Positions 1 to 11,509 are shown, counted from the stretch's first letter. The stretch is DNA of 64,000 nt from Micromonospora sp. R77 (GCF_022747945.1 NZ_JALDST010000001.1:310001-374000); one strand, 5' to 3'. A program made the numbers and translations. Notes: generated from the letters alone by a model not told the origin.

Positions 1-2782
1 AGATCGGCGTACGGCTGAGGTCCCGCTCGCCGCCCAGCTCCGCGACCACCTGTTCGAACGGCACGTCCTGGTGCTCGTAGGCGCCGAGGGTGGCCTCGCG
101 GACCCGCCCGACCAGGTCGGTGAAGGTGGGGTCGCCGGCCAGGTCGGCGCGGACGGCGACGGTGTTGACGAAGAAGCCGACGACGTGCTCCACCTCGGCC
201 CGGGACCGGCCGGCCACCGGCGTGCCGACGGCGAAGTCGTGCTGCCCGCTCCACCGGCCGAGCAGCGCCTGGTACGCGGCCAGCAGCACCGTGTGCAGGG
301 TGGTGTGCTGCTCCTGGGCCCACGCGGTGAGCCGGCGCAGCGCGTCGGGCGGCAGGTCGAAGCGGTGGGTGGCGCCGTCCGCGCCGAGCACCGCCGGGCG
401 GGGCCGGTCGGTGGGCAGCTCCAGCGCCGGCACCCCGGCGAGGCTGTCCCGCCACCACTTCAGCTCGGCGGCGAGCCGGACCGGACCGAGGTCGGCGCGC
501 TGCCAGCGGGCGAAGTCGACGTAGCGCACCGGCGGCGCGGGCGGGGTCGCGCCGGCGTAGAGGTCGCCGAGTTCGCGGGCGACGACACCGAGCGACCAGC
601 CGTCCGCGACCACGTGGTGCAGCACCAGCAGCAGCACGTCGTGTTCGGGGAGGCGGACCAGCGTGGCGCGCCACAGTGGCCCGGCCGCCAGGTCGAACGG
701 TTCGCGGATCCGGGCGGCGGCCAGTTCGTCGGTCCAGGCGTCGGCGTCGACCCGCTCCAGTGCCACCGTCGGTTCCGCCGCCACCACCGGTACGTCGTCG
801 ACGAACCGGGTCCGCAGTGCGTCGTGCCGGGCGGCGAGCCGGTGCAGCGCGCGGCGCAGGGTGGCCTCGTCGAGGTGGCCGTCGACCCGCCAGGCGACCG
901 GGATGACGTAGTGCGGGCTGTCCGGGTGGATCCGCTGCAGGAACAGCAGCCGCTCCTGGCCGAACGAGGCCACCGCCGGCGTGTCGTCGTCGCCGGCCAC
1001 CAGCGCCGGCGCGGTGTCCGGCGTGGACGCGGCGGCGACCGTCTCGGCGAGACCGGCGACGGTCAGCCCCTCGAACAGGTCCCGGAGGGAGACCTCCACG
1101 CCCAGCTCCTCCCGGAGGCGGGCGATCAGCCGCACGGCCAGCAGCGAGTGCCCGCCGAGGGCGAAGAAGGTGTCGTCGACACCGACCCGGGCGACCCCGA
1201 AGACATCGGTCCAGACCTTCGCCAGGCGCTCCTGCACCGGGTTCTCCGGTGCCCGGTACGCGACGGCCAGGTCGGGCCGGTCCGGGGCGGGCAGCGCCTT
1301 GCGGTCCAGTTTCCCGCTCGGCGTCAGCGGCAGCTCGGCCAGTGGCACGAACGTCGACGGCACCATGTAGCCGGGCAGCCGCTCGGCCAGCCGGTCCCGC
1401 AGCACGTCGAGGTCCGGCCCGCCGTGGTCCGACCCGTCCCCCGGCCGGTCCCCGACGACGTACGCGACGAGCCGCTTCTCGGTGGCCTCGCCGGTGGCCA
1501 CCACCACCGAGGCGCGCACCCCCGGCTGGTCGTCGAGCACCGCCTGGATCTCGCCCAGCTCCACCCGGTTGCCGGCGAGCTTGAGCTGCTCGTCCACCCG
1601 GCCGAGGTAGTCGACCACGCCGGGGCGGTGCCAGCCGGCCAGGTCACCGCTGCGGTACATCCGGCCGCCCGGCTCGCCGTACGGGTCGGGCAGGAACCGC
1701 TCGGCGGTCAGGCCCGGCTGGCCGAGGTAGCCGCGGGCGAGCTGCACCCCGGCCAGGTACAGCTCACCCGGACCGTCCCCCGGCGCCGGGCGCAGCTCGG
1801 CGTCGAGGATGTGCAGCTGGGTGTTGTCGACGGCCGCGCCGATCGGCACGCTCGCCCCGGACCACTCCGGCCGGCAGGCCCACGCGCTCACCTCGATGGA
1901 GGCCTCGGTGGGGCCGTACAGGTTGTGCAGTTCGACGTCGGGCAGGGCGCGCAGCACCCGGTTCTGCAGGTCGGTGGGGAGCGCCTCGCCGCTGGCCAGG
2001 ATCCGGCGCAGGCTGTGGCAGTCGGCGACGCCGGGTTCGCCGACGAACAGGGCCAGCATGGTCGGGATGAAGTGCACGCTGGTGATCTGCCGGCGCTGGA
2101 TGGTCTCCACCAGATAGCGGGTGTCCCGGTGCCCGCCGGGGCGGGCGATGACCAGCCGGGCACCCACCATGAGCGGCCAGAACAGCTCGTGCACCGACAC
2201 GTCGAAGGCGTACGGCGTCTTCTGCAGCACCCGTTCGTCGGAGGTCATGCCGTACTCGTGCTGACCCCAGCGCAGCCGGTTGACCACACCCCGGTGCTCG
2301 ACCACCACGCCCTTGGGCCGGCCGGTCGAACCGGAGGTGTACATGACGTAGCAGGCGTTGCGCTCGTCGACCACGACGTCGCACGGCTCGTCCGGTTCAC
2401 CGTCGGCGTCGGCGAGGGTCAGCTCGGGCAGGCCGGGCAGGCCCAGGTCGACGTCCATGCCGGGGCCGCGGACCAGGGCCACCGCGCCGCCCTGACCGGC
2501 CATGTAGGTCAGCCGGTCGGTGGGCAGTTCCAGGTCCAGCGGCAGGTAGGCGGCGCCGCTCTTGAGGACGCCGAGCAGCGTGACCAGCAGGTCCAGGGAA
2601 CGCTGGGCGCCGACGGCGACCACCGTCTCCGGTCCGGCGCCGGCCCGGCGCAGGGCGTGGGCGAGGCGGTTGGCCCGCCGGTCCAGGTCCCGGTAGGTCA
2701 GCTCCGCGCCCTCGAACTCCAGCGCGACCGCCTCCGGGGTACGCCGGACCTGCGCCTCGATCAGACCATGAATGGTGCTCAC
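1..2782 (-). CDS. Nonribosomal peptide synthetase, A-T-C module (5' part, runs off left edge)
   Basis: This elongation NRPS starts directly with an adenylation domain and is cut by the window edge inside its condensation domain. The domains are A at residues about 1-490 ([18 protein letters not shown] in the SGK motif), a carrier with LGGHSLL near 545, and C with HHVVADGWS near 725. The binding pocket read against GrsA is D-V-H-H-L-S-L-I-E-K, close to the known serine code DVWHLSLIDK but with His for Trp at position 239, so serine or a Ser-like residue is the best guess. The GTG start at 2782 overlaps the stop of the upstream NRPS (GTGA), so the two are translationally coupled and act in order. 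The missing C of its first module must be supplied elsewhere or the assembly is non-collinear. The product is unknown. Confidence 0.9.
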   Translation of the reverse strand, partial: MSTIHGLIEAQVRRTPEAVALEFEGAELTYRDLDRRANRLAHALRRAGAGPETVVAVGAQRSLDLLVTLLGVLKSGAAYLPLDLELPTDRLTYMAGQGGAVALVRGPGMDVDLGLPGLPELTLADADGEPDEPCDVVVDERNACYVMYTSGSTGRPKGVVVEHRGVVNRLRWGQHEYGMTSDERVLQKTPYAFDVSVHELFWPLMVGARLVIARPGGHRDTRYLVETIQRRQITSVHFIPTMLALFVGEPGVADCHSLRRILASGEALPTDLQNRVLRALPDVELHNLYGPTEASIEVSAWACRPEWSGASVPIGAAVDNTQLHILDAELRPAPGDGPGELYLAGVQLARGYLGQPGLTAERFLPDPYGEPGGRMYRSGDLAGWHRPGVVDYLGRVDEQLKLAGNRVELGEIQAVLDDQPGVRASVVVATGEATEKRLVAYVVGDRPGDGSDHGGPDLDVLRDRLAERLPGYMVPSTFVPLAELPLTPSGKLDRKALPAPDRPDLAVAYRAPENPVQERLAKVWTDVFGVARVGVDDTFFALGGHSLLAVRLIARLREELGVEVSLRDLFEGLTVAGLAETVAAASTPDTAPALVAGDDDTPAVASFGQERLLFLQRIHPDSPHYVIPVAWRVDGHLDEATLRRALHRLAARHDALRTRFVDDVPVVAAEPTVALERVDADAWTDELAAARIREPFDLAAGPLWRATLVRLPEHDVLLLVLHHVVADGWSLGVVARELGDLYAGATPPAPPVRYVDFARWQRADLGPVRLAAELKWWRDSLAGVPALELPTDRPRPAVLGADGATHRFDLPPDALRRLTAWAQEQHTTLHTVLLAAYQALLGRWSGQHDFAVGTPVAGRSRAEVEHVVGFFVNTVAVRADLAGDPTFTDLVGRVREATLGAYEHQDVPFEQVVAELGGERDLSRTPI

Positions 2783-5700
2783 TGGTTCTGCTCCTTCAGT
2801 GCCTGCTCGACGTCCTCGCTGCTCATCGCGGCGATCTCGGCCATCAGGCGGTCCTCGACGGCGGCGGCGAGCCGGGCCACGGTGGGCTGTTCGAAGAGGG
2901 TGCGGACGGCCACCTCGCAGCCGAAGGCCGCGCGCAGCCGGATGGCGACCCGGGTGGCGAGCAGGGAGTGGCCGCCCAGGTGGAAGAAGTTGTCGTGGAC
3001 ACCGATCCGGTCGACCCGCAGGACCTGCCGCCAGATGTCGGCGACGGCCTCCTCGGTCGGCGTACGGGGTGGCTCGGCGTCGGCGCCGGGCGGTGCCCGG
3101 TGTCCCGCCGGGTCGGGCAGCCGGTCCCGGTCGACCTTGCCGCCGACGGTGCGCGGCAGCTCGTCGAGGACGATCAGCACGGCCGGGACCATGAACCCGG
3201 GCAGCCGCTCGGCCAGCCGGTCGCGCAGTTCGTCGACGGCCACCTGATCGCCGGCGAGGTAGGCCACCAGCCGGTCCTGCCAGGCCACCACCACGGCGTC
3301 CCGGACACCCGGATGCTCCCGCAGCCGCGCCTCCACCTCACCGACCTCGACCCGGAAGCCGCGCACCTTCACCTGGCCGTCGGCCCGACCGTGGAACTCC
3401 AACTGCCCGTCCGACCGCCACCGCACCAAATCGCCCGTGCGGTACAACCGGCCACCCGGCTCCCGCCCGTACGGGTCCGGCACGAACCGCTCCGCGGTCA
3501 ACCCCGGCCGACCCAGATAGCCCCGCGCCAACTGGGTGCCGCCGACGTAGAGCTCACCGACCGCGCCCACCGGCACCTCGGCGAGGTCACCGTCGAGCAG
3601 GTACAGCGCCCGGTCCCCCACCGCGCGGCCGATCGGCACCACGCCGTCCACCTCGGACGGCACGTCGTAGACGGTGGCGCTGATCGTGGTCTCGGTCGGT
3701 CCGTACGTGTTCACCACCGCCACGTCGGGGTGGTGCCGGCGCCACCACGCCAGGTCGGCGGGGCGGACCGCGTCACCGCCGAGCACCAGCAGCCGCAGCC
3801 CGGCCGGGCTCCAGGTGGGTGCGGTGGTGCCGTCGGCGGTGACCTCGGCGATCAGTTCGGTGAGATAGCCGGGGACCACCTCCATGACGGTCACCCGGTG
3901 GCGTTCCACGTCGGCGACGAGCTGGGCCGGCGCGACCAGGCCGTGTTCGGGCAGCACCAGCGCCGCGCCGCAGGACAGCGCGGGGAAGATCTGCTCGACG
4001 GAGGCGTCGAAGGCGAGCGCGGCGAACTGCAGCACCCGGTCCGCCGGACCGAGCCCGAACCGCCGCCGCATCCGCGACACGTGCGCCGCCATCGCCCCCC
4101 GCGACACCCCGACCCCCTTCGGCCGGCCCGTCGACCCCGACGTGTAGATCACGTACGCCAACTGCGCACCGTCCACCGCCAGCCCCGGGTCGTCGTCCCG
4201 GCCACCGTCCGGCAGCGCCCCGTCCAGCACCACGGACGCGCCCAGGTCGGCGGTGACCAGGTCGACCCGCTCGGCCGGCCACTCCGGGTCGACCGGCACG
4301 TACGCCCCGCCGGCCTTGAGCACACCGAGCACCGCGGCGAGCAGGTCCACCCCGCGCGGTAGCCGGACCACCACCGGCGTCTCCGGCCGTACGCCCCGTT
4401 CCCGCAGCCCCCACGCGACCCGGTTGGCCCGCGCGTTCAGTTCCGCGTACGACAGCACGCCGTCGGTGGCGACAGCGGCGAGCGCGCCCGGGTCGCGGCG
4501 GGCCCGGTTCTCGAACGCGGTCACCGGGTCGATCACCCGGCCGGGCTCCTCGGCGGCGCCGAACCGGCGCAGCAGCGCCGTCTCGGTGGCCGGCAGCGCC
4601 GTCGCGCCGATCCGGGTGTCCGGCGCGGCGGCCACCGCGGCGAGCAGGTCCTTGCACCGCTGCACCAGCCGGTCGATGGTGGTCGCGTCGAACAGGTCCG
4701 TGCGGTACTGCACGAAACCGCCGGCCGAGCCGGGGTCGGTGGTGAAGGTGACCATCAGGTCGAACTTGGTGACGTCGAACGGGATCTCGGCGGGACGCAG
4801 TCGGGCGGCGCCGAGCCGGGGCGCGGCGACCGAGCGGACCTCCAGGTCGAACATCACCTGGAACAGCGGCGACCGGCCGGGATCGCGGTCGGGGCGCAGC
4901 TCCGCCACCACCCGCTCGAAGGGCAGCTCCTGGTACTGGTAGGCGTCCAGCGCCCGGTCGCGCACCCGGCCGAGCAGCTCGGTGAAGGTCGGGTCCCCGC
5001 TGGTGTCGGCGCGCATGACGAGGGTGTTGACGAAGAACCCGATGACGTTCTCCACCTCGGGCCGGGTACGCCCGGCCACCGGCACCCCGACGCCGAAGTC
5101 CTGCTGCCCGGTCCACCGGGACAGCAGCGCCTGGAACGCGGCCAGCAAGGTCATGTAGAGGGTGGCGCCGTGCCGGCGGCCCAGCCGTTCCAGCCCGGCC
5201 ACCAGCTCCGGGTCGAGGGTGAACTCGCGGGTCGCGCCGGCCCAGGAGGGGTGGGCGGGCCGGGGGCGGTCGGTGGGCAGTTCGAGCGCCGGCAGGTCGG
5301 CCAGCCGCTCGCGCCAGTGGTCCAGTTCGGCGGTGAGGCGGTCACCGGTGAGTTCCTGGCGCTGCCAGCCGGCGTAGTCGGCGTACTGCACCGGCAGCTC
5401 CGGCAGGGGCTCGCCGGCGTAGGCCGCGCCCAGCTCGCGTACCAGCACGCCCATCGACCAGCCGTCGGAGACGATGTGGTGCATGGCCAGCACGAGCAGG
5501 TGGTCGTCGGGCCCGAGCTGCCAGACCAGGGCCCGGAACAGCGGGCCGGTGGCCAGGTCGAACGGGCGGTGCAGCTCCGCGCCGGCCCGGGCCACGGCGG
5601 TGGCGTACGGGTCGGCCTCCGCGCTCGTGTCGGACCAGTCGGCGGTCACCTCGCCGGCGGCGGCGACCCGCTGCACCGGCGCCGTGTCGACGACCGGGAA

Positions 5701-8700
5701 GGTGGTCCGCAGCGACTCGTGCCGGTCGGCGAGCTGCCGCAGCGCCCGGTCGAGCCGGTCGCGTTGCAGCGGGCCGGTCACCCGCCAGGCCAGCGCGGCC
5801 ATGTAGTCGGGCGCGTCGGGCTCCAGCCGGTGCAGGAACCACATCCGTTCCTGCGCGAACGAGAGCGGGAAGTCGCCGCTGCGGCGTAGCCGGGTGATCG
5901 CGGGTGCGGGGTCGGCGGCCGGCCCCGGCAGGGCGGCGGCGAACTCGGCGATGGTCGGGTGGGCGAAGAAGGTCCGTACGTCGACCGGCCGGTCGAGGGC
6001 CTTCACCAGCCGGGCCACCGCGAGGGTGGCGAGCAGCGAGTGGCCGCCCAGGTCGAAGAAGTTGTCGTGGACACCGATCCGGTCGACCCGCAGGACCTGC
6101 CGCCAGACCTCGGCGATCGCCTGCTCGGTCGGGGTGCGCGGCGCCACGAAGCTGTCGGTCACCTCCGGACGGTGTCCCTCCGGGTCGGGCAGCCGGTCCC
6201 GGTCGACCTTGCCGCCGACGGTGCGCGGCAGCTCGTCCAGGACGACCACCACCGCCGGCACCATGAACTCCGGCAGCCGCTCGGCCAGCCCGTCGCGTAC
6301 GTCGGTGCCGCTGAGGTCGTCGCCGGCGAGGTAGGCCACCAGCCGGTCCTGCCAGGCGACCACCACGGCGTCCCGGACACCCGGATGCTCTCGCAGCCGC
6401 GCCTCCACCTCACCGACCTCGACCCGGAAACCGCGCACCTTCACCTGGCCGTCGGCCCGACCGTGGAACTCCAACTGCCCGTCCGACCGCCACCGCACCA
6501 AATCGCCCGTGCGGTACAACCGGCCACCCGGCTCCCGCCCGTACGGGTCCGGCACGAACCGCTCCGCGGTCAGCCCCGGCCGGCCCAGATAGCCCCGCGC
6601 CAACTGGGTGCCACCCACGTACAGCTCACCCACCGCGCCCACCGGCACCTCGCGGAGCCGGGCGTCGAGCACGTGCAGGGCGCGGTCGGCGAGGGCCCGG
6701 CCGATCGGCACGGTGCCGGTGAGGCCGCACGGGACCTCGGCGAGCGTCGTGGTGACGGTGGTCTCGGTCGGCCCGTACGCGTTGAGCACCGTCACGTCGG
6801 GGCAGCAGGTGGCGAAGCGGTCCACGTCGACGGGGCGGACCACGTCGCCGCCGAGCACCATCGTCCGCAGGGCACGCGGCACGGTGCCGCCCCGCTCGGT
6901 CAGCTCGGCGACGAGTTCACCGAAGTACGCCGGCGGCAGGTTGGCGAGCGTGACGTCGTGCCGGTCCAGCAGCGGCAGCAGCGTGGCGGGGGCGACCAGC
7001 CCGTGGTCCGGCAGCACGAGGGCCGCGCCGCAGGACAGCGCCGGGAAGACCTGGTCGATCGAGGCGTCGAAGGCGAGCGCGGCGAACTGCAGCACCCGGT
7101 CCGCCGGACCCAACCCGAACCGCCGCCGCATCCGCGACACGTGCGCCGCCATCGCCCCCCGCGGCACCCCGACCCCCTTCGGCCGGCCCGTCGACCCCGA
7201 CGTGTAGATCACGTACGCCAACTGCGCCGCATCCACCGCCAACCCGAGGTCGTCGTCCCGACCACCGTCCGGCAGCGGCCCGTCCAACAGGATCTCGAGG
7301 CCGGCGTCGGCGCGGACGAAGTCGACGCGTTCGGCCGGCCAGGACGGGTCCAGCGGGACGTACGCCCCGCCGGCCTTGAGCACACCGAGCACGGCGGCGA
7401 GCAGGTCGACGCCCCGGGGCAGCCGGATCCCGACCGGTGTCTCCGGCCGCACGCCCCGCTCCCGCAGCCACCAGGCGACCCGGTTGGCGCGCGCGTCCAG
7501 CTCGGCGTAGCTGACCGTTTCGTCGCCGGCCAGGACGGCCACGGCGGCGCCGTCGCGGCGGACCCGGTCGGTGAAGGCGACCACCGGGTCGACCACCCGG
7601 CCGGGCTCCTCGGCGGCGCCGAAGCGGCGCAGCAGCGCGGTCTCCGCCGCCGGCAGCTCCAGCGCCCCGACCCGGGTCCCGGGGTCGGCGACCACAGCCG
7701 CCAGCAGGGCCCGCCAACGCTGCGCGAGCCGCCCGATGGTGGCCGCGTCGAACAGGTCGGACCGGTAGACGATCGTCATCGCCAGTTCGTCGCCGCGCGG
7801 TTGGGCGAAGAGCGAGACCGCGAAGAGCGCCTTGGGCCGGTCGGTCTCGAAGTCGGTGAAGCGCAGCGGGCCGGCCGACGGGCCGTCGCCGGGCACGTTC
7901 TGCATCGCGAACCAGGCGTCGATCAGCGAGTCCGTGTCGGGCCGCTCGGGCCGCAGCTCCCGGACCACCCGCTCGTACGGGACCTCCTGGTGGTCGAGGG
8001 CGTCGAGGGCGTCGTCGCGGACCCGGCCGAGCAGCTCGGCGAAGGTCGGGTCCCCCGCCAGCCGGGCCCGTACGACCACCGTGTTGACGAACAGGCCGAT
8101 GAGGTTCTCCACCTCCGGGCGGCTCCGGCCGGCCACCGGGGAGCCGATGCCGAAGTCGTGCTGCCCGCTCCACCGGCCCAGCAGCACCTGGAAGGCGGCC
8201 AGCAGCGTCATGTAGAGGGTGGCGCCGTGCTCCCGGCCGAGCCGGTGCAGCCCGGCCACCAGTTCCGGGCCGATCACGATCTCGGTGGTCGCCGCGGCGT
8301 GGGACGGTTGCTCGGGGCGGGGCCGGTCGGTGGGCAGGGTCAGCGCGGGCAGGCCGGTGAGCTGGCGACGCCAGTAATCCAGGTCGGCGCCGAGCCGGTC
8401 GCCGTCGAGTTCCCGACGCTGCCACTCGGCGAAGTCGACGTACCGGACGGGGAGTTCGGGCAGCGGTTCGTCGGCGTAGGCGGCGGCCAGCTCGCGGGCG
8501 AACAGGTTGACCGACCAGCCGTCGGAGACGATGTGGTGCATGGCGGCCAGCAGTACATGTTCGGTGTCGCTGAGCCGCCAGACGACCACCCGCAGCAGCG
8601 GACCGGTGGTCAGGTCGAACGGCCGCTCGGCCTCGGCGCCGGCCTGGGCGGTGACCTCGTCGGCCGAGCTGGCGGTACGCCAGTCGACGGGGACGTCGAT

Positions 8701-8952
8701 CGACCGGGCGAGGACGACCCGGGGCGTCCCGTCGCGTTCGAGGAACACGGCGCGCAGCGCGTCGTGCCGAGCGACCACGGTGTCGAGCGCCGCCGCCAGG
8801 CGCGCCCGGTCGAGCGGCCCGTGCACCCGCCACATCGGGGTGGTGACGTAGGCGGTACCAGAGCCTCCGTCCAACCGGTCGAGGAACCACATGCGGTGCT
8901 GCGAAAACGACACCGCGTAATCGTCCTGCATACAATTCGCTGGCTGGCGCAA
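2779..8952 (-). CDS. Nonribosomal peptide synthetase, C-A-T-C-A-T (two modules)
   Basis: This intact 2057-residue bimodular NRPS activates two amino acids and condenses them on carrier domains. It reads C (10-440, HHIVSDGWS), A (455-940), T (LGGHSLL near 970), C (1030-1460, HHIVSDGWS), A (1475-1965), T (LGGHSLL near 1995). No epimerase, methyltransferase or thioesterase is present. Pocket residues are D-A-D-N-V-G-A-V-T-K for A1 and D-A-E-E-V-G-T-I-S-K for A2. I match neither to a known code; the acidic pair in A2 would fit a basic side chain. The N-terminal C domain means an upstream donor, acyl starter or lipo-initiation is expected. Parts of the two A domains are nearly identical in DNA. 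The start may be TTG 8952, with GAGGGG 8 bases upstream, or ATG 8931. No MbtH-like gene is visible here. Confidence 0.93.
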   Translation of the reverse strand: MRQPANCMQDDYAVSFSQHRMWFLDRLDGGSGTAYVTTPMWRVHGPLDRARLAAALDTVVARHDALRAVFLERDGTPRVVLARSIDVPVDWRTASSADEVTAQAGAEAERPFDLTTGPLLRVVVWRLSDTEHVLLAAMHHIVSDGWSVNLFARELAAAYADEPLPELPVRYVDFAEWQRRELDGDRLGADLDYWRRQLTGLPALTLPTDRPRPEQPSHAAATTEIVIGPELVAGLHRLGREHGATLYMTLLAAFQVLLGRWSGQHDFGIGSPVAGRSRPEVENLIGLFVNTVVVRARLAGDPTFAELLGRVRDDALDALDHQEVPYERVVRELRPERPDTDSLIDAWFAMQNVPGDGPSAGPLRFTDFETDRPKALFAVSLFAQPRGDELAMTIVYRSDLFDAATIGRLAQRWRALLAAVVADPGTRVGALELPAAETALLRRFGAAEEPGRVVDPVVAFTDRVRRDGAAVAVLAGDETVSYAELDARANRVAWWLRERGVRPETPVGIRLPRGVDLLAAVLGVLKAGGAYVPLDPSWPAERVDFVRADAGLEILLDGPLPDGGRDDDLGLAVDAAQLAYVIYTSGSTGRPKGVGVPRGAMAAHVSRMRRRFGLGPADRVLQFAALAFDASIDQVFPALSCGAALVLPDHGLVAPATLLPLLDRHDVTLANLPPAYFGELVAELTERGGTVPRALRTMVLGGDVVRPVDVDRFATCCPDVTVLNAYGPTETTVTTTLAEVPCGLTGTVPIGRALADRALHVLDARLREVPVGAVGELYVGGTQLARGYLGRPGLTAERFVPDPYGREPGGRLYRTGDLVRWRSDGQLEFHGRADGQVKVRGFRVEVGEVEARLREHPGVRDAVVVAWQDRLVAYLAGDDLSGTDVRDGLAERLPEFMVPAVVVVLDELPRTVGGKVDRDRLPDPEGHRPEVTDSFVAPRTPTEQAIAEVWRQVLRVDRIGVHDNFFDLGGHSLLATLAVARLVKALDRPVDVRTFFAHPTIAEFAAALPGPAADPAPAITRLRRSGDFPLSFAQERMWFLHRLEPDAPDYMAALAWRVTGPLQRDRLDRALRQLADRHESLRTTFPVVDTAPVQRVAAAGEVTADWSDTSAEADPYATAVARAGAELHRPFDLATGPLFRALVWQLGPDDHLLVLAMHHIVSDGWSMGVLVRELGAAYAGEPLPELPVQYADYAGWQRQELTGDRLTAELDHWRERLADLPALELPTDRPRPAHPSWAGATREFTLDPELVAGLERLGRRHGATLYMTLLAAFQALLSRWTGQQDFGVGVPVAGRTRPEVENVIGFFVNTLVMRADTSGDPTFTELLGRVRDRALDAYQYQELPFERVVAELRPDRDPGRSPLFQVMFDLEVRSVAAPRLGAARLRPAEIPFDVTKFDLMVTFTTDPGSAGGFVQYRTDLFDATTIDRLVQRCKDLLAAVAAAPDTRIGATALPATETALLRRFGAAEEPGRVIDPVTAFENRARRDPGALAAVATDGVLSYAELNARANRVAWGLRERGVRPETPVVVRLPRGVDLLAAVLGVLKAGGAYVPVDPEWPAERVDLVTADLGASVVLDGALPDGGRDDDPGLAVDGAQLAYVIYTSGSTGRPKGVGVSRGAMAAHVSRMRRRFGLGPADRVLQFAALAFDASVEQIFPALSCGAALVLPEHGLVAPAQLVADVERHRVTVMEVVPGYLTELIAEVTADGTTAPTWSPAGLRLLVLGGDAVRPADLAWWRRHHPDVAVVNTYGPTETTISATVYDVPSEVDGVVPIGRAVGDRALYLLDGDLAEVPVGAVGELYVGGTQLARGYLGRPGLTAERFVPDPYGREPGGRLYRTGDLVRWRSDGQLEFHGRADGQVKVRGFRVEVGEVEARLREHPGVRDAVVVAWQDRLVAYLAGDQVAVDELRDRLAERLPGFMVPAVLIVLDELPRTVGGKVDRDRLPDPAGHRAPPGADAEPPRTPTEEAVADIWRQVLRVDRIGVHDNFFHLGGHSLLATRVAIRLRAAFGCEVAVRTLFEQPTVARLAAAVEDRLMAEIAAMSSEDVEQALKEQNQ
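3285..3545 (-). repeat. Near-identical A-domain segment, copy in module 2
   Basis: About 260 bases matching 6357-6617 at an offset of 3072 with only a few mismatches; roughly 140 bases from 3360 look identical. It encodes the A7-A10 region (RTGDLVRW to [18 protein letters not shown] core). Such identity beside divergent pocket codons suggests recent conversion between modules. Confidence 0.8.
6357..6617 (-). repeat. Near-identical A-domain segment, copy in module 1
   Basis: Partner of 3285-3545. A second similar pair, 4021-4176 and 7081-7236 (offset 3060), covers the A3 region around [10 protein letters not shown]. The segment between, which contains the substrate pocket, differs strongly. 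Confidence 0.8.
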
Positions 8953-9557
8953 TTCGAATTCCCCTCGGCTGGAAACTGGCAGGCGGCAGGCTCGTCAACC
9001 GCAGCGCAAGGCGCGCGGTTGCACTATTAGGGCGGCCACGACAAAGGCCGACAACGCTCATTCGCCGTCCGCCAGAATGCACAAGAAAGCGGGAATGGCC
9101 GCATGCGCGACGCATCCCACCGCACCAAGTCGATCAAGAAAGGGTCCGGCCACACGCCTGATGGCGCTACCTTGTGTCGGGTTTACCCCGCTACGACCAC
9201 AACCCAGAGATCATTAGTCCACTCCCCCAAGACCTTATCGATCATTAAGTTCGTCGACCGCAGTGGATCCCCCGACAACTGCGGACAGCACCCATTCTGC
9301 AACGGACGGCAGCCATTCCGCAAACCTCCGGGTGTCGGGAAGGCGATGATCACGAGGGCTACCGAGGCACCGGATCACCAATGATGCCTACCCATTAGGT
9401 GAGGATTTTCCAACGTTGCAGCAGTTGAGGACGGGGGTCCGGGGCCGACGCCGGCGGCCCGGCGACCGGGCGGCGGCGCCCCGACACCGGCGAAAAATTC
9501 CTTCGTGTTCGGCGTGTCGGGCGGCACTCAGGGCCACGGCGACGCCCCCACTGGCAC
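8953..9557. other. Intergenic region upstream of the NRPS operon
   Basis: About 600 bases separate the NRPS start from the end of the TetR gene. The stretch 9030-9400 is visibly more AT-rich than its surroundings and should hold the NRPS promoter on the minus strand. A plus-strand reading frame at 9103-9384 has no family resemblance and no ribosome binding site and is not called. No clear operator was found. Confidence 0.5.
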
Positions 9558-10184
9558 TCAGCCGTCGATGCCTGCTCGCGCGGAGGTGAGGGCATCCCAT
9601 CCGGCCATCGCACAACCGATGACCGCTTCCAGCTCGGCGCGGGTGGCGCCGTCGCGGGCCTGCACGGAGAGTCCCTGCACCACGGTGGCGTAGTAGCGGG
9701 CGGCGGCGTCGACGCCGGCGTCCGACGCCGCGAGGTCCCCGTCGGCGACGCCCCGGACGAGTCGGTCCTTGATGGCGGTGACCTGCGTACGCCGGATGTC
9801 GGCCAGCAGTTCGCGGACCGCGTGGTTCTCGACCGCGCCGGTGGGCGCGGCGAGGACCAGCATGCAGTAGTGCGGCGCGTCGGGGCGGGTGATCTGGTCC
9901 GCGGTGGCGCGCAGCATGGCGTGGATCGCGGCCCGGGCGGTCGGGTGCTCGTCCAGCGCGCGTCGGGGCGGCGCGCCGGCGGTCGCGCCATAGAGCTCCA
10001 TCACCTGCCGGAAGAGGTCGGCCTTGCTGCCGAAACAGGCGTAGATGCTGGCGGAGGCGATGCCCATCGCCTGGGCCAGGTCGCTGAGCGAGGTGCCCTC
10101 GTAGCCCCGCTCCCAGAACAGGTCGAGGGCCTGCCGCAGGGCGGCGTCGGGGTCGAACGTGCGCGGCCGGCCGCGAGTAGCCAT
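9558..10184 (-). CDS. TetR-family transcriptional regulator
   Basis: This 208-residue repressor has the classical TetR N-terminal helix-turn-helix (residues 10-55, starting RGRPRTFD and including SLSDLAQAMGIASASIYACFGSKADLF). Its C-terminal ligand domain resembles regulators of oxidoreductases. The ATG at 10184 is preceded by GAGGAAG. It is divergent from a quinone oxidoreductase, and the shared 60-110 base spacer contains an almost perfect 24-base inverted repeat. The simplest model is that it represses itself and the oxidoreductase until a reactive electrophile or quinone binds. The inducer is not predictable from sequence. Confidence 0.9.
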   Translation of the reverse strand: MATRGRPRTFDPDAALRQALDLFWERGYEGTSLSDLAQAMGIASASIYACFGSKADLFRQVMELYGATAGAPPRRALDEHPTARAAIHAMLRATADQITRPDAPHYCMLVLAAPTGAVENHAVRELLADIRRTQVTAIKDRLVRGVADGDLAASDAGVDAAARYYATVVQGLSVQARDGATRAELEAVIGCAMAGWDALTSARAGIDG

Positions 10185-10254
10185 CGGTACGTCTTCCTCG
10201 TTGTTTGTCGCTCGACCAAGTTTACGTTGACCCACGAAGGTCACCGTGCCAAGG

Positions 10255-10278
10255 TTTGTTTGTCGATCGATAAACAAA
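10255..10278. promoter_or_regulatory. Probable TetR operator between divergent genes
   Basis: Inverted repeat with halves TTTGTTTGTCGA and TCGATAAACAAA, 11 of 12 positions symmetric. It lies just before the oxidoreductase start at 10294. A weaker related copy (TTGTTTGTCG facing CGACCAAG) sits at 10201-10220, nearer the regulator gene. Confidence 0.7.
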
Positions 10279-10293
10279 ATGGAACGGATGGTC

Positions 10294-11289
10294 ATGAGCA
10301 TTCCCGCAACGATGCGCGCCCTGCAGCAGACGTCCCTGGACGGCCCTCGGGGTCTTCGTCTTGTCACCGGCGCTCCGGTGCCGAGCCCGGGGCCGGGCGA
10401 GGTGCTGATCCGGGTCGCCGCCGCCGGCGTGAACTTCGTCGACATCTCGCAGTCCCGCGGCACGTTCGCGGGTGGCCCACAGCCGCCATACCTGGCGGGC
10501 ATCGAGGGTGCCGGCGAGGTGGTCGCGGCGGGGCAGGGCGTTTCGGTGGAGCCGGGTGCGCACGTCGTCGGCGTCGGCATCCGGGGAGGCGCCTTCGCCG
10601 AGTACATGGTGCTGCCCGCGGCGGGTGTGGTTCCGGTGCCGGCGGGTTGGGCCGACGAGCAGGCGTTGGGCATGGTGGTGTCCTGGCCGACCGCGCTGGC
10701 GGCCCTCGGACCGCTCGGCCGGATCCGCGCCGGGGAGACCGTGCTGATCCACGCCGCCGCCGGTGGGACGGGGCAGGCCGCCGTGAAAGCGGCGAAGCAC
10801 TACGGCGCGACGGTGATCGCCGCTGCCGCACGGGAGAAGCATGCGGCGGTCCGGGCGCTGGGGGCCCAGCACGTGATCGACTCCCGTGGCGCCGACCTCG
10901 TCGCCGAGGTGCGGCGACTGACCGACGGCGTCGGCGCCGACCTGGTATTGGAGTCGGCGGGCGGTGTCACTCTCGCGGCCAGCCTGGCCGCGGCCAAGCG
11001 GGTCACGGGTCGGGTGGTCGTCTACGGCCTGGCCGGCGGCGAAGCTGCCGTCACCAACTGGGACCTCGTCTACCGGCACCCGGTCCAACTCATCGGACTG
11101 AACATCGGCGCCCTGATCCAGTTCGCACCGCAGATCTTCGGTGCGGTCATGGACGAGATGTTCACACTGCTCGCGGCCGGAGTGCTCGGCCCCGGCCAGC
11201 CCACCAGCTACGCGCTCACCGAGGGGCCGACGGCGCTCGCGCAACTCGAGGCGCGAGCCACCGTCGGCAAACTCGCGCTCGTGCCCTGA
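10294..11289 (+). CDS. NADPH:quinone oxidoreductase-like medium-chain dehydrogenase (QOR type)
   Basis: This 331-residue MDR-superfamily enzyme most likely reduces quinones or enones with NADPH in the cytoplasm. It shows the GroES-like N-terminal half (PSPGPGEVLIRVAAAGVNFVD) and a Rossmann half with the nucleotide motif AAAGGTGQAAVKAAKHYG, which is typical of zinc-free quinone reductases; the structural-zinc cysteine cluster of alcohol dehydrogenases is absent. Three in-frame ATGs occur at 10279, 10288 and 10294. The last has GGAACGG at usable spacing and avoids starting inside the operator. It is regulated by the divergent TetR gene by inference. Confidence 0.88.
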   Translation: MSIPATMRALQQTSLDGPRGLRLVTGAPVPSPGPGEVLIRVAAAGVNFVDISQSRGTFAGGPQPPYLAGIEGAGEVVAAGQGVSVEPGAHVVGVGIRGGAFAEYMVLPAAGVVPVPAGWADEQALGMVVSWPTALAALGPLGRIRAGETVLIHAAAGGTGQAAVKAAKHYGATVIAAAAREKHAAVRALGAQHVIDSRGADLVAEVRRLTDGVGADLVLESAGGVTLAASLAAAKRVTGRVVVYGLAGGEAAVTNWDLVYRHPVQLIGLNIGALIQFAPQIFGAVMDEMFTLLAAGVLGPGQPTSYALTEGPTALAQLEARATVGKLALVP

Positions 11290-11303
11290 GCAGACCGGCC
11301 GGA

Positions 11304-11477
11304 TCAGTGCCGGCGCCAGGCAGCCACTCCCGCCGCCGTGGCGCCCAGCCTGGCGGCGGCGAGCAGGCGGTGCCGGGACAGCCACGCCTGCGGGCTGTGG
11401 CCGTGGGCACGGCCGGTGAAGTCGCCCCGGGCGCCGTAGTCGTGCCCGCCCGGCTTCCGCCGGACCAGGGCTTGCAT
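11304..11477 (-). CDS. Possible small basic protein of unknown function
   Basis: A 57-residue reading frame, rich in Arg and His (HDYGARGDF, HGHSPQAWL), ending in a short Ala-rich helix that could touch a membrane. It lies convergent to the quinone oxidoreductase and its start overlaps the -35 region of the promoter at 11472. There is no recognised family and no strong ribosome binding site, so it may not be a gene. Confidence 0.3.
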   Translation of the reverse strand: MQALVRRKPGGHDYGARGDFTGRAHGHSPQAWLSRHRLLAAARLGATAAGVAAWRRH

Positions 11478-11502
11478 CCGGTACCCGGGTACAGGCTTAC
11501 CG
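11472..11502 (+). promoter_or_regulatory. MerR-type promoter with 19-base spacer and dyad
   Basis: TTGCAT at 11472-11477 and TTACCG at 11497-11502 are separated by 19 bases, the over-long spacing typical of MerR-activated promoters. The spacer carries the dyad CCGGTACCCGGGTACAGG (11478-11495, 8 of 9 pairs symmetric). The ATG at 11510 is only 8 bases past the -10, so the transcript is probably leaderless. Confidence 0.65.
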
Positions 11503-11509
11503 TCGAGGC

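Noticed and set aside
71..9030. Very long plus-strand open frames (71-3247, 2968-4362, 5959-9030)
   Set aside because: They are antisense shadows of the NRPS genes caused by GC-rich codon bias; their translations are His/Arg/Gly/Val-rich with no domains, while the minus strand has clear C-A-T motifs.
9103..9384. 93-codon plus-strand frame in the NRPS upstream region
   Set aside because: No ribosome binding site, no family resemblance and non-coding-like composition; probably promoter DNA.
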